The translations under genes and the position numbers were made by a program. From Lycorma delicatula (taxonomy: Eukaryota; Arthropoda; Insecta; Hemiptera; Fulgoridae), in contig NC_134455.1 of the NCBI RefSeq assembly GCF_047948215.1, positions 298,443,647 through 298,507,646 on the forward strand: a DNA stretch of 64,000 nucleotides, given 5' to 3'. Shown piece by piece: positions 34,851-47,080 of this stretch (positions within the stretch are counted from its first letter, which is position 1; each line of letters opens with the position of its first letter). The notes under the pieces were generated by a model, which saw nothing but the letters and a program-made list of their open reading frames with translations, searched no databases and was not told the DNA's origin.

Positions 34851-35172
34851 GATTCGTGGTTTCAACGAGGCGGGGCTACGTGTATCATCCCAAAGAACTA
34901 AGTAATGGAGCTTTTGAGAAATTTCTGTGTGGACAAGTAATATCAACTGGCCAGCTGTATTACCTGATCTTTTTACTGAATTTTTTTTTCTCTGAGGATA
35001 TCTAAAAGGTTGTGTATTCAAAAATAATCCACACACCATTGAAGAAGTGAAAGCCAACATAACTCATGATTTAGGAATAGGTACACTTGTAAAAGACGCA
35101 AGGAATATGAAAAAGGGGGTAAAAATTTGCATTGGTGAAAATGGTGGCCTCTTTCAACATTTGTTACAAAAA
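34838..35172 (+). pseudogene. mariner/IS630-like transposase C-terminal fragment
   Basis: In shifting plus-strand frames the end of a DDE transposase is readable: NINWPAVLPDLFTEFFFL-GY (normally PRSPDLTPLDFFLWGY), LKGCVFKNNPHTIEEVKANI, then KDARNMKKGVKICIGENGGL and FQHLL. The catalytic Asp of PDL is present but the later Asp-containing DFFLW is garbled by a shift and a stop. N-terminal parts are absent. It adjoins the Jockey remnant without visible terminal repeats. The family assignment is from motif memory. Confidence 0.7.
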
Positions 35173-35573
35173 ATATTTGATCTAAATGTTGTCTTTCCAC
35201 AAATAATTGTAATATCTATTACTAACCACATTAAATATAGCACATTATATTTTTTAAATTCAGTTGCTTTTTTGGGCTGCATTTTTAAATTTACACTCTG
35301 AACTTTTATTTGTTCTCTTTTATCTACCATTACGTTGATAACGAGAAAAACACTCTCATTATGTGTCAATATTGAGAAGTATATTACTGTTTGTAATCGA
35401 CCAGGAGTATAATTGGATAGCCGTCATTCATGTTGTAATATGTCAATCAATTTACTTATAGTTTCAAAGTGTATAGGAAACCGAATGTAAAACAAGGGCA
35501 GAAACAAACTAAATATTACTTTTATATACATTTGTGTGGATGATAAAGACAAATTAACAATGTTTGGACTGTG
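35173..35573. other. noncoding spacer, nothing recognised
   Basis: AT-rich sequence after the transposase fragment. Open frames here are overlapping shadows without known motifs. Confidence 0.5.
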
Positions 35574-35574
35574 A

Positions 35575-35617
<43 letters not shown>

Positions 35618-35626
35618 GTGTGTGTA
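35574..35626. repeat. compound (TG)n(TA)n(TG)n microsatellite
   Basis: About 25 bases of TG, then about 18 of TA, then about 10 of TG. It is the source of the His/Thr and Tyr/Ile runs in the overlapping minus-strand frame. Confidence 0.93.
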
Positions 35627-38169
35627 AAAAATTTCTTTTTTTAATTTTATTAAACAACTTTATTAGGTGAAATTCAATAATAAGCAGTTCTATTTCATAA
35701 ATGCAATATAATTCAATAGTATCTTGAGCATCAGTTATTGAAGAAGTAAACAACTGTCATTAAATCTTTTCAATTTATCTGTCACCATAAAAGTCAATAA
35801 ATATGAAATTAATAAATAAAATCCATCTAAATAGATATATTCTTAAATCTTAAATAGTAAAAGTAAACTAAAAAAGAAAAAGTAAAATTCGTTTTAAAAA
35901 CTGTGTATAAAGTAGATAAATTATTTGTTACTTTAGTGGACCCAACCAGTTTCTTTTCACAGTTCAGTCTCTTACTATTTGAAATAACGGAATTGCATAC
36001 TTTGCCTATAATACTTAAAAAAAGAGCTCTCCTAATGTAATTGAAGCTGAATTGAATCCATTTAAATTTGATAAATAATTGTTTCTAAAAGTAGGCGTGT
36101 AATTTTCAAACACAAAGGCATTGGATTTATTTAAATACATTAAGTTACATAATTATTCAACTAAATGAATTAACAGATTTAATAATACAAATGACTATTG
36201 TAATAAATTATTCGACCGTTACAGTTAAATGAGGAAACGCATGTATATATTTAAATGATTATTTTCCCCTTATGTAATTTATTTCCATTCTACATTCTCT
36301 TTGAAACACTTCAGTATTCAGTTTGTGTAAATAATGTACTCTTATTTTATTCAATTACCCGAACATCAATTATGGCAGATTTTATTTTATATTATGCATT
36401 CAGTCAGTTGTAAAAGTATAAAGAAATAATTTACGTATTTACAAATTCTTGATTTAATAACAAGTTAAAATTTATCTAATAAAAAAAATAAATCTTTAAA
36501 AGGTTTATGTATATCAAAGATGTTACTAATGAATTACGTAATGATAGATATAACAAAAATACTCGTATATTAAAGTCCTAATTTGTAATCTAGGAAACTA
36601 CTAATTTGTAAGTAGGAAATGCATGCAAGATAAAATACTTCCGATCTAATTTACTTTTTTTTTGCTTTATTTTTTATTAATATTGTTATAAACTTCAAGA
36701 TAACTGTTATTTGTTTTAAATCATAAGTAAGTTTAATTTAATACAAAGCTTTTTTAATATAAATTTTGAAATAATTTTAAAGTAAGTATATCAGCAATTA
36801 AAATTTAAATCGATTAAAAACGATAATTCAAAATTAATTCCATAATTTGAATTTTAGAAAAATACTTTCATGAATATTGATCAAATTAGTCAAATGTTGT
36901 GTTTTGGTTATTTTTCATCCAAATCTAAATCTGAAGTTTTCCTTTTTTTATGTAAATTGGTTGATATTTTGATAAACTTATAGTGATAAAAAAGACAAAT
37001 AACACTGAGATAATCTATAGAAAATATTTTAAATTCTGATATTCACTTGAAAGCATCTAACAAGTATAAATAAAATTTAATTTTAGGTTCTAATTTTTAT
37101 AACAAAAAAAAAAAAAAATATTATGAAAATGCAGACACTTGAAATATTTTAAAACCCATTTTAAAATTGCAGATTTTATTGATTTGACGGATTTTAATTA
37201 CCATTTAAAAAAAAAAAAATATATATATATATATTTGTCTTTGAGGTTGTAGAAGGATTGCAATATAATGTTAAATATTAACTGAAATAAAATGTTGTTT
37301 ATTGTTTACCACCCGAATAATAAAAATAATCCATACGATTTTGTGTATTACTTAATAATAAATTATTAAGTTTCAGTCATACAAATTATTGGAAATTTTA
37401 TCTTTAAGAAATTTAGAAGATTTCTGCAGTTTATTCGTCTAATTATCATTAAAATGGTGAAAGGTAATATAATTAAAACCTAACAAAATTATTTTAATTT
37501 TTTATTCGTAAAATAAAAAAAAGGTAACTAAATTAATTTTTAATTAAATTCTGTCTGAAGCATTTTTTTCATTGAGCCTTAATTATGAAAAGGTAGCTCA
37601 AGAAACTTTTTGTTGAGTAAACGGTTAAAATAATATAAAAATGTTGAATCTTGGTAAATTTAATTATGATGGAATTGTAGTGCAGAGAGAGATATACTTT
37701 ATTACCCAAGATAGCGTGTTATCTGTAACAAAACCATCAGAAATTTTGCAAAATTTAAAGAATTTATTATACAATTATAATTGAAGCAGTAATTTTTTAA
37801 AAAATATATCAACTTCTTTAATCTTTTAATTCTGAATAAACCGCATTATTTGCTAGTACTTTTCAAAATCTTAAATGATTAAAATTATACACGATAAACA
37901 AAGAAGTTTATGTTTCTTAACTGTTTTTTTTTAAATATTTCTATACCACCTAGTTAAAAACAGTTTTTTTTTTTTAATTGAGTTTCAGGCACATATAGAA
38001 ATATTATCCAAAACATTTTGATTGTATACAGAGCATAAGTAAACTGAAAACTTAACACTCTTGAACAACTCGATTAACAAAGCAGATTTGAACAAAACAT
38101 CATATTTAACATCGCTGATTACGACTTGTGTAATTTAAAGGACAGCCACTGTTAGCAACAGCGCTACTG
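35627..38169. other. AT-rich noncoding DNA, nothing recognised
   Basis: Long A/T-rich stretch with poly-A, poly-T and a short (TA)n near 37218-37234. No coding or transposon signal. Confidence 0.58.
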
Positions 38170-38490
38170 CTAACTCTGCTTAAAAAAAGGAGCTTTATAA
38201 CTTGAACTTTCTAAGCAAAGGTAATTCAGACAGGTCTCATTTGGAAAAACAATTTTTTGTGCCAGATGAAACCCGTCATTTAAAATTTTTAATAATTTAA
38301 AAGTGTTTCCTTGTTGCGGTATGATGTTTTGCGAAGATGATACAAGTCTGAAATAACAATAACAATTTTTTTTTTGCTCAATAACAATTATAATTGCAAT
38401 CGGCTCTCCTGCGGAGCCATGAGTAAGTTTCCTGACAAAAGCACGTGATAAAAAGGTCCTTAAGGAACCCCTTAAATAAAAAATAAACAA
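38170..38490 (-). other. unrecognised 106-codon open frame
   Basis: The minus-strand frame begins MFIFYLRGSLRTFLSRAFVR and includes KLTHGSAGEPIAIIIVIEQK, then SQNIIPQQGNTFKLLKILND and QKIVFPNETCLNYLCLESS. Complexity is higher than in the surrounding chance frames, and the local GC content is raised at 38395-38450. I do not recognise a family. It could be a host exon, a scrap of a transposon gene or a chance frame. No start context or splice sites decide the matter. Confidence 0.22.
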
Positions 38491-38720
38491 TAAACTGTTG
38501 CAAGCAAACTTAAAGTCAAATATGAAATTTCAAGCTCAGTCATAAATCACAAACCATTAATTTCAGCACCATATAGTTCACAAGACAAACATTAATAAGA
38601 AATAAAAAATAAAAAGAAAGAGAAGTAACAAGAAATTAGATACGACATCACTAAACTTGACGGTGTTAGATTCCAAACTGTTACGCAGACCCTAAGTCGA
38701 GTACATGGCCTCGTTTCAAC

Positions 38721-38796
38721 CGTCGGACTTCTGTGCTGTCCGACGACAGAAGAAATTAGAATTAGTAGAATTAATCTACTAATCGAGTAGATTAAT
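38721..38796. repeat. cluster of nested hairpins
   Basis: CGTCGGAC (38721-38728) pairs with GTCCGACG (38738-38745) around a 9-base loop. Just downstream, ATTAGTAG (38761-38768) pairs with CTACTAAT (38776-38783), and ATTAATCTACT (38770-38780) pairs with AGTAGATTAAT (38786-38796). The last two are mutually exclusive stems. Confidence 0.8.
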
Positions 38797-41700
38797 TGTA
38801 AAGTGGTTTACATGATTCTCAAGCCTCTGCAGGTATTTGACATAGCGTTGTTGTGCAATAAAATTTAATGCATAATTTACATTAAACGCTACTTCCCAAT
38901 ATGCACTTGAACATATTTTTCGATTTTTATACAAACGAAAAAAAATTTGAGTTTGTCATATAAGTGGGCATATTGAGGTGTTAATTGAATACATACCTCG
39001 TGTTTTTCTTTTTTTCTTTTTTTTAATAATGTTGGCCTATTTTTTTAATTTATTGTTTGTTTACAAACTTTTAAGTGGAATGAAAGGTATAAGATTGTCA
39101 AATTAAATTAACGTATTTTTAAAGAATGTATTTTACACAGTTACATTAATTTTTTACCTTTATATTTTCTTTAATTTTACTGAATAATATTTATTTTTTT
39201 AAATAGAAAACCATATGTTCAAGACTATCATGATAAATTTATGAAAGTTTATTTTATCGCATATGAAATAATTCATTAAAATACAAACTCTTGTACATAT
39301 TTTACATAAATAATAATAATTTACTAGATCGATTTTTTATTGAAATAAATTTGTTACTAAAAATAAATTATAATCCGTTTATTTTATTTTATGAAATCTT
39401 ACTTGCATTTTTATTGGATGTTTCTAATAATACATTAAAAATTTAATTTTTTTCTTTTATACATTTTTAATAAGCTTATGATTAAAACTTCTCCAGATAA
39501 AACCCATTGTTAGAATAATAAACGAAAAACATATTTGAATGTAATATCAAAGGGCTACTTTACAATTTTTAAAAAGAGTAATATTGTTTAGGTGAAAAAA
39601 AAATAACGTTTGTTTTTTAATATCCGCTCTAGTACACTGTCTTTTCCGAACCAAGAATATTAGAGACTAACAAAGTGATATCTCTTTTTATCATTAAATG
39701 AAAAAATAACAATGACTTTTCTTCAAGTAAGGGAAAGTTTATTTTTAATATACTTCACTTTTAATAAGGAAATAAAAATATTGGTTTTTTTTCTGCCAAT
39801 ATCGAATATTTTGACTGAAGGAACCTTCATGAAATTGGTTTATAATAAAATAAAAATTTTAAATATTAATAGAAATGTTTACTCATCTTACGGTGATTTT
39901 ATTAAGTATTGTCTAGAATGTAATCCCTGTGTGAAATTATAATGAAGATGTTTTGAATAAAAAATTAGCAGAGATTATTAGAAAATAATCTAAAAGAAAT
40001 ATCATAAAAGATTTGTTTATTTCAAAATAAAATATTTTCCTTTAAAAATAAAACCTTCAATTTACTGGTACCTGTTCAAACAATAAGTTCTCAGTTCGAC
40101 TGGTATGTATAACCTTTAAATTCATACCGTCTTCAATGATTCTCTTTTATTTTTTAAAGAAAATTGGTCTGTCTGATGAACGTTTATTTATATTTTTCAC
40201 AAATTCAGAGAAAAAAATTTTAAACTAAAGATTTATGTAAATAAAATGAGCATTTTTGTTTTTCCTTCGTCATTATTAGTAATTTCAATATTTTAAGCAT
40301 TCTCGAAAAAATTTCACGAAAATTAATTAAAAAGCTAAATGTTATAAAGTAATAATCAGTTTTGAATTTCTGACAGTCTTAGCTCAGTAACACAATTATT
40401 ACTAATCTACTACTGAAAAAAAAAACTCAGTTAACTTATTAACTGAAAAGAGAGAGTATTTTTCTTATTTTCATCTTCATAGTGTTTTAGTCTTTTGCGT
40501 GTGAGGGTTTTATTCGTACTGCGTAATTTTCCTAGATATAAACATCGAATTAGATAGGAAAAATACAAAAAAAAGAAAGTAAACATAAATAATTTTACAA
40601 AAAAAAAGTTTTTTTTTTTCATAAAATGTTAAATTTTAATAATCTTTTAAAGTAAAAAAAGTCAACATTGTAATTACTATCAGCAATCAAGTTTTTGATT
40701 AGAGATTAACTTATTAAAATTTCATACAGCATCTACGACAAAATTATTTTAAAACGAAAAGCTTTTATCGTTATAAATTAGCTACATTATTGCATCCGAA
40801 GTCCAATCTAATGCAGCTTGCATTCAGCGATACTTCATAATACCTTCATTCAGTTCAGCTTAGAGTCTATTTTAATACTGATCATTACTATTAGAGAAAC
40901 TAAATATGGCTGATGATTCATATACCATACTTAAATGCTTTGTGTAGATTCCTAAAAATAATATCGTGAAACTGTAACTGAAGGCCGTCCGTTTCTATCA
41001 AACTGTAGTACCGATCAAATTATAATTTACTGAATAACGCATGATAAGGAAGGTGCTTGAATCACCTTCCTTACTTTTAATATCGTCAGTGCATTGAAAT
41101 AACGGCAATTACTTTGTCATCACTAAGATTAATGGCCTCTGCTATTCGTAAGAACGGTCAGAATAGGCCACAAACCATGTCTAAGGTGGTGATTATACAA
41201 TACCTCAAACGCCAAATCTGGTATTTCGAGTTTAAAATGGAGGAGTTACGTAGTTAAGAGATAATCTAATCTGCTATCTATTAAAAAAATAAAGAATTTA
41301 TTTCCATTTCTAATTAGTTAATAAAACAAAAAATGACCTTTAGTTATTAACTAAAGATAACTAAATAATTAACTAAAGACAGAGTCATCTTTAATTAATT
41401 GTTGCTTTTAGTTGTATTAATTAACTTTCTTCTACATCCAGTTAAATTCACTGAAATGTCTAGTTCTAACTCAGAAGATGTACGTAGGTATAATCTTTGA
41501 ATGTACTACCATGCCATAGAAAGTAAGAGCAGCTATTACCAACTATTATTTTATATTAATACTTAAAGGAACTAAGTTATTTGTAATTTTTACGAAATAT
41601 TTTGATATTACATTTCAAAGAAACGCCTTATACATAGGTCTAATAGGTTTATCCTTTTCTTTTACAAATAGTAAAACAATATTCTATAAATAACATACAA

Positions 41701-41963
41701 TAAATATTCAATAAAAATATTATATATATTCTAACAATACAACTAAAATGTAGAGCAGCCCCTCATAATTTCTCTCTACTATTATTATTATTCACTCATT
41801 CTAAAACAGCTTTCGATAGCATGAAGATATTTATATAATTTAATCCTTAAACGGTAAGTAAATAGAGAAAACCTTCTTTAAGATCTTAGAGTGTATTGTT
41901 TTATACAGATTATGATTCACGAAGCATGAAAAAATTTCCACAACTCGCTCTACTGGTGAAAAT
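38797..41963. other. mostly AT-rich noncoding DNA
   Basis: No supported gene. The interval 40.79-41.25 kb is of more normal base composition but has no frame. It includes an 11-bp hairpin at 41045-41073 (TAAGGAAGGTG, a 7-base loop, CACCTTCCTTA). Short frames at 39712-39942 and 40431-40622 are AT-rich chance frames. Confidence 0.5.
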
Positions 41964-43120
41964 AAAGAAGAAAGTTCACATAAACGTAGATACAGAATCA
42001 CATCGTTAGCAAGTATCGGCTGGCGAAATATTTTACCCTGATTTATGCGCCATTGGCTAAACAAGTTTATATTTGATAAAAATAAAAAAGTTTACGACCG
42101 CCAAAGATAACTAAAAAAAATTAAAAATTAAATTCGCTACCTAGCGGTCGATATCGGAGACTTCTGGGCACGGTTTTTGAAATTCAAATTTTTATTTTTA
42201 TAAGAGCTCCTTTTGGGCGCGTTTGACTTGCGGATGATAAACATTGCACTTTAATGTAGAATAATTACAAATATAAAATAATTAAAAGCTTGTGGGTGAC
42301 AATTTTGATTATAGTATTTGAACACAGTATAAATTTCTTTCTAATTATTAAATTTATTTATTCAAACATACATATATATATATATATATATAAACACTTC
42401 CAGTAACGTAAGGATTCCAACCCCGGGTCATACATCTAAATCGGCTCAGCTGTTGAGCTGCTTCGGTGAAACAAACATATATACGCCCTAAATATATTAC
42501 ACTCTTTTTTTTTGGGTAGTCGTGTAATTAATCCATACTGTAATTCTTGTGACCCAAATTAGCATTTAATTTCAGTATTTTTATATGAAATCTGCTCTGA
42601 AAAATTGAAAAGAAAAAAATAAAAAATAAATAGGTAGCAGAACAGTATTTGTAGTAGTTTTTGAGAAATCTGCATAGTCTTCAGAAATCTGATATAATAT
42701 TAATATTTACTTAATATTGTTTGCAATTAACTTCGAAATTCTTAAGTTTTTTATCTAGTTTCTATGGACTCAAGTCATACTATTTTATTCAGAATCAAAT
42801 CCTCTACAAATCACTTTAAAACTTTTACGTGTTTATAACCGATTCAAAAAAGTATTTTACTCCAAATATTAGTGTGTTTTTTCCCATTCTTTTGCCTTTT
42901 ACCACAGATTCTCAAAAATTACTAAAAATACAGTTTTGGGATCTACCTTTTGAATTTTTCAGATCAGATTTCATATTAAACCACAAAATTTATTCTTTAA
43001 TTTGAGTCTCAAGAATTACAGTTTGGCTTAATTTATCGAAGCGCAGAAATCAGGGCGAAATATTTTGCCAGCCGATACTATCTAACGAAGCGTTTTCGAA
43101 CCTATGCACGTTCTTCTTTA
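41964..43120. repeat. large fold-back (inverted repeat) structure
   Basis: Left outer arm 41964-42051 and right outer arm 43041-43120 are inverted copies sharing AGTATCGGCTGGC, AAATATTT-CCCTGATTT and TGCGC. The same relation continues inward: 42536-42677 (ACTGTAATTCTTG, ATATGAAATCTG-TCTGAAAAATT, TTTTTGAGAAATCTG) is the inverse of 42901-43022. The left arm carries about 485 extra bases (42052-42535), including (TA)n and a GC-rich patch. A spacer of about 220 bases separates the arms. There is no coding capacity. It is either a fold-back element or two head-to-head copies of one repeat. Confidence 0.72.
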
Positions 43121-43199
43121 TTTTAATATTTAGAACATTTCCTGAAAATTTGTGACATTTTTCCTAAACCACCGAATTTGTATAATTTATACATGACAT

Positions 43200-44090
43200 A
43201 TTATTCTAAATTGAGTGTGGAGGTAGAAGATAAGTAAGACGGGATCTAAGACATGGTAATATCGGTGAAACTACTTAGTAAAACTCTCGAGGTTTTCAAA
43301 ACGACTGACTGGAATGGAGTAGGGATAAATGTATATGTAGACTAATTGAATAGGCTGATATCTGCGAATTATACAAAACTGAATGCTAAGTCCACTCAAA
43401 AATACTGAAAATGAAAATGGAGCTACAAAATAAGGCAGGGAATTGTTCGAAAATAAATTAGCAAAATAATAAAATTAATGACTATTTACTGCATTGAAGA
43501 TAATGAGAGCATTATATATAAGCCGTAGATTTATTACATTTAAGCCTTAGATTATTAATGAATTTTTATGTTTAAACAAAGAAAGCAGGCAGAAGATTAG
43601 TAATGACTCGGGTAACTGTCAAAAATTATATATATTTATTTAAAATATACCAAGATTAAGGTACAGAAAAAGCTATTAAATATGACAATATTTTCGAGAA
43701 TGACATATACAGAAGAAAATTATGAATTATAAGTATCACTATGATACATAATGCGTGTAAAGATCAGCATTAGGTAAGAATGCGATAGATTTTACAACGA
43801 AAGGCAAAACATTAAAGAATGGATATAATAACAAATATAAATTATAAATATCGGAAAAATAATGATGTAGCGGAAACGAACTGGACTGGAGACGTTATAA
43901 GAACAAATGATGAGAGTAGACAAAAAAGTAAATAGAATGGTACCCATTTAAAATGAATAGGATAGAATAAGACCAATGGCAGATTAGGATGAGAAGATGA
44001 AGAAGACGTGCGGAAGAAGAGAATTGGACATGATAGCATTGGGAAGGAAGGAAGGAACAAATGATAAAGAATAGCTGGTGTATGATTTTG
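43200..44090 (+). pseudogene. LINE RT tail fragment (RTE-like)
   Basis: Plus strand, shifting frames. 43330-43400 resembles the RT region before FADD (GINVYVD-LNRL). 43.87-44.07 kb reads ETNWTGDVIRTND, then in the next frame NRMVPI and RIRPMADLDEKMKKTCGRRE and ALGRKEGTNDKE. These correspond to the conserved tail KWAGHVARR-DNRW ... WxP ... GRPxxRWxDEIKK-AG ... A-xR-xW. Stops and indels are frequent. It is a third LINE lineage for the window, in the opposite orientation to the RTE copies. Confidence 0.55.
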
Positions 44091-46245
44091 TTTCCGGAAG
44101 AAATGTAAAAGGAAAGAAACTCTAACGTACCAACTGATATAAAATTAGGTCAAGTTACACAATTTTGTTACCACTATTTGGAGCGATTTGTAATCAGAAA
44201 TAAATGAAATAACGTATTAACACAAAACTTCAGAAATAATTGGATAATAATGTAAAATGAGAGATTTTAGGATATAAATTGTTCAAGTATGTAATATTTT
44301 TGATTAGAATACACTAATATTATTGTTATTATTATTAATAATCTATTCTAGATCTGTTATAGAGTTAACATTAAGTTACAATTACCTCTAACAAAGAAAG
44401 ATTTATGTTATAAAATTTAATGACCAAAAACATAAGTAAAATTTATAACAAATACATTTTTTATTGATTTATCAAATAATTAAAACCATTAATTAAATTA
44501 AATAGCTTAATTCTTACCATATATCCTCATACGTTTTGTAGTTAGTACTATCATTGTCATTAATTATTCTTAGAAATTAAACAAAAAAAGTTTCTTTGAA
44601 CCCTTATTTTCATTAAGAAAAACATATTTTTAAAAAAGACACCTATTTGACGTATTTAATTCACCCATCTGTAAGACGAATTAAAAAGTTGTCTCGATCA
44701 GAACAATGAAAAGTTAAAAGAAATAAGTAAGATTTATCAGAAAAAAAATTGAGAGAAAAAAGGAAAATTTCCAATTTAGTTAAAAAGTAATACAGAGTTC
44801 CACCATGTAGAAGTCAAGGTAAAAAAAGAGAGAAAATATCATCCAAAATCTAGTAGTTAAAGATTAAAAATTAAAACGAAAGTTCAGAAACTTTAAAATA
44901 AATTGAAACTTACTTCAATCGATAGAGGTAATAATATAATTAAATTCTATTCAACATGGAGAGAAAGAGATAAACACAAAAGAGAGGAATAATTTTTTTT
45001 ATTGGTTAAATTTTAAAAAATCAGAAGCGACTGAATAGTCAAAGAAAATAATTATGTAATAATTTTTTTTGTTTTGTTTGTCTCGCAACTACGTTTGATT
45101 ATATAATTATTCACTTTAAGTTTATAAGTATCAATATTGATTTTTATGTTGTTTTTGGAGTAATTTTTTTTAAAAAACATGTTACTTGAATAATAATAAC
45201 TAGCATCACACAATATTAATTTTCATAATTCCCTAATTCACGATAAAGCTTTTTTCGTGGTTAATTCTTTACGTTGTTTAAAGTCCACTTTTTTATTTTA
45301 TATTTTTTTATAAATTATTAGTGAAATTCAAAGACATTAACTACAATTTAAGTTAAAGTAATATAATATTTCAACTTATATAAAGAAAATTAATTAAGAG
45401 ATTCGTATTTTAAAATTTCTTTTTAGTTTAAGTGCAGCTTATATTTCTTACAAGTTACAAACCAAAAATCCATTTAGTCCACTAAGCCCCGTGCTTTAAA
45501 TTATTTTAATTTCTATGAACTCTATTTTCAGTTGCATTATACAAACGAAAATATAATAAGAGGTTTGCATCACCCATTTTTATCTAAGTAAATGACAATT
45601 TAATTCTCTGCTTTTTACATTTTCAAAAGTGCGTCGTTTTTATAGGTTAAAACAGAGTTGCACTACACAAGATTATAAGCCAGCAAACTGATTACATTTT
45701 CCTTTTTATTATTTTTTTTGTCTTCAACAGAGGAGAAGACGGATGATGTCTAAGCTGACATAAGAGTACCTTTTAGATTATTACATAACATCTTTTCATA
45801 ATTATTTAATGAAAAACCTACTTTATAAAAAAAAGGAAAACAATGTTATCTCTATGAAGAAAGTGTTAGATTCAGATAATTCTATTTACCATTGCTAATT
45901 CCGTTACCTATTGCATTAACAGTAAAAATGGATTAAAAAGAATAGTTTAAGAGTTTTTTTTAATGAAATTAAAAACGATTTTAATTTTATTTGTAAATTA
46001 GATAATTGTTTTATAATCTGAGTTATTTGAGGAGAATAATCAATAAATTTGTTAAATTTGTACCGAATATCAACTTGATGAATTTTAATGGTCGAATTAT
46101 ATTATATATTTTGAATCTAAATTAGTAAAAGTGATAGGGAACCTGATACGAGATACAAGTCGCACCCGAAAATATTATCCTCTTTTCCATGAATAAAAAT
46201 TCCCCTCTGCAAATTTAATTAGAAAGGTAGCAGTGAATTTATTTA
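44091..46245. other. AT-rich noncoding DNA, nothing recognised
   Basis: Low-complexity A/T-rich sequence with no supported feature. A TTTTTTTGTCTTC match at about 45710-45726 to the RTE 3' tail is too short to call. Confidence 0.55.
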
Positions 46246-47080
46246 ATTTTTTTTTTGGACGTACAACGAAGATTCGATAGTAGCGCCCAGAAGTAATGAT
46301 TCTACAATAAATAACCTAATTTTGTAATAACATACACTAAGTGTAACGGATATATAAACTAAATAACAAAATAATAAAATTTATAAACTAAAAGCACAAT
46401 AACAGGAAAAATGGGAAAAGTAAAACACAATAAAAAATACTAGAAAAACATACTATAATAAATATTAAATAGAATATAGATGTACGGCTTTTCGGCTTTA
46501 CGGATATTTGCTAACATGCTCAAATTGTTTCTAGAATATCGCGGATATTAACACCTTATTTAAATTTCCAACGCAATACTCCATAGCACAAACAATCCAC
46601 AAGGAATTGGTGTATCGTTAGTTGATCAGTACCAGCGAACACAAACGGGTGCATCGTTTTTATTCATTAGGTTTATATGTATAAAATTATTATTCCCTAT
46701 TCGTAAACGGCAAATAATAACCATCTTTTGACGGTTATTCCTGATTGAAGAGCTCCTTAGCAGCACAATACCCTTGATGTACGTTTACTGTCTACTGTAG
46801 CAGTCCAGTCACCTTGTCACCTTCCCCAAAGTGTGTGCTTAACAGAATTAATAAAATCAATGCTAGTAATACGAGAGGTGAAAGACAGTTGGCTACATAC
46901 ATCTTTAGCAACGGGATCTGCACGCACATTACCCGGGATTCCCACAGTAAATTGATTTCCCGTTGCTTCCTTCTTCGGACAAAGTAGAACAATTTTTTTG
47001 TTGTACGTATCATTTTTCAAATATATTTTAACCATAAATATTTGATAAAACACGATATGCTTGTGTGTACTTTATCAAAC
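46246..47080 (-). mobile_element. Jockey/I-like LINE tail with RNase H remnant
   Basis: The minus-strand 3' end of the family at 54.85-58.26 kb. It ends in a poly-A (plus-strand T run at about 46246-46258) preceded by TGGGCGCTACTATCGAATC, the counterpart of the GC-richer tail at 54.86-54.90 kb. At 46.63-46.77 kb are RQKMVIIICRLRIGNNN-like and DAPVCVRWY (the C-terminal Cys/His region). At 46.82-46.99 kb lies GNQFTVGIPGNVRADPVAKD, an RNase H end where GxxGN-RAD-AAK is expected and the catalytic Asp is kept. Sequence at 47.15-47.34 kb may continue the element but I cannot align it. Confidence 0.72.

Noticed and set aside
35424..35753. 109-codon minus-strand frame
   Set aside because: A large part is a His/Thr and Tyr/Ile run translated from the (TG)n(TA)n microsatellite.
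39712..39942. 76-codon plus-strand frame
   Set aside because: Low complexity, no recognisable motif, isolated in noncoding DNA.
43842..44060. 72-codon minus-strand hydrophobic frame
   Set aside because: It is the antisense shadow of the plus-strand LINE tail fragment at 43.87-44.07 kb.
45700..45735. A fourth RTE 3' end (TTTTTTTGTCTTC match)
   Set aside because: Only about 13 bases match, mostly poly-T, and the diagnostic AGTCAnnTGACTGG does not follow.
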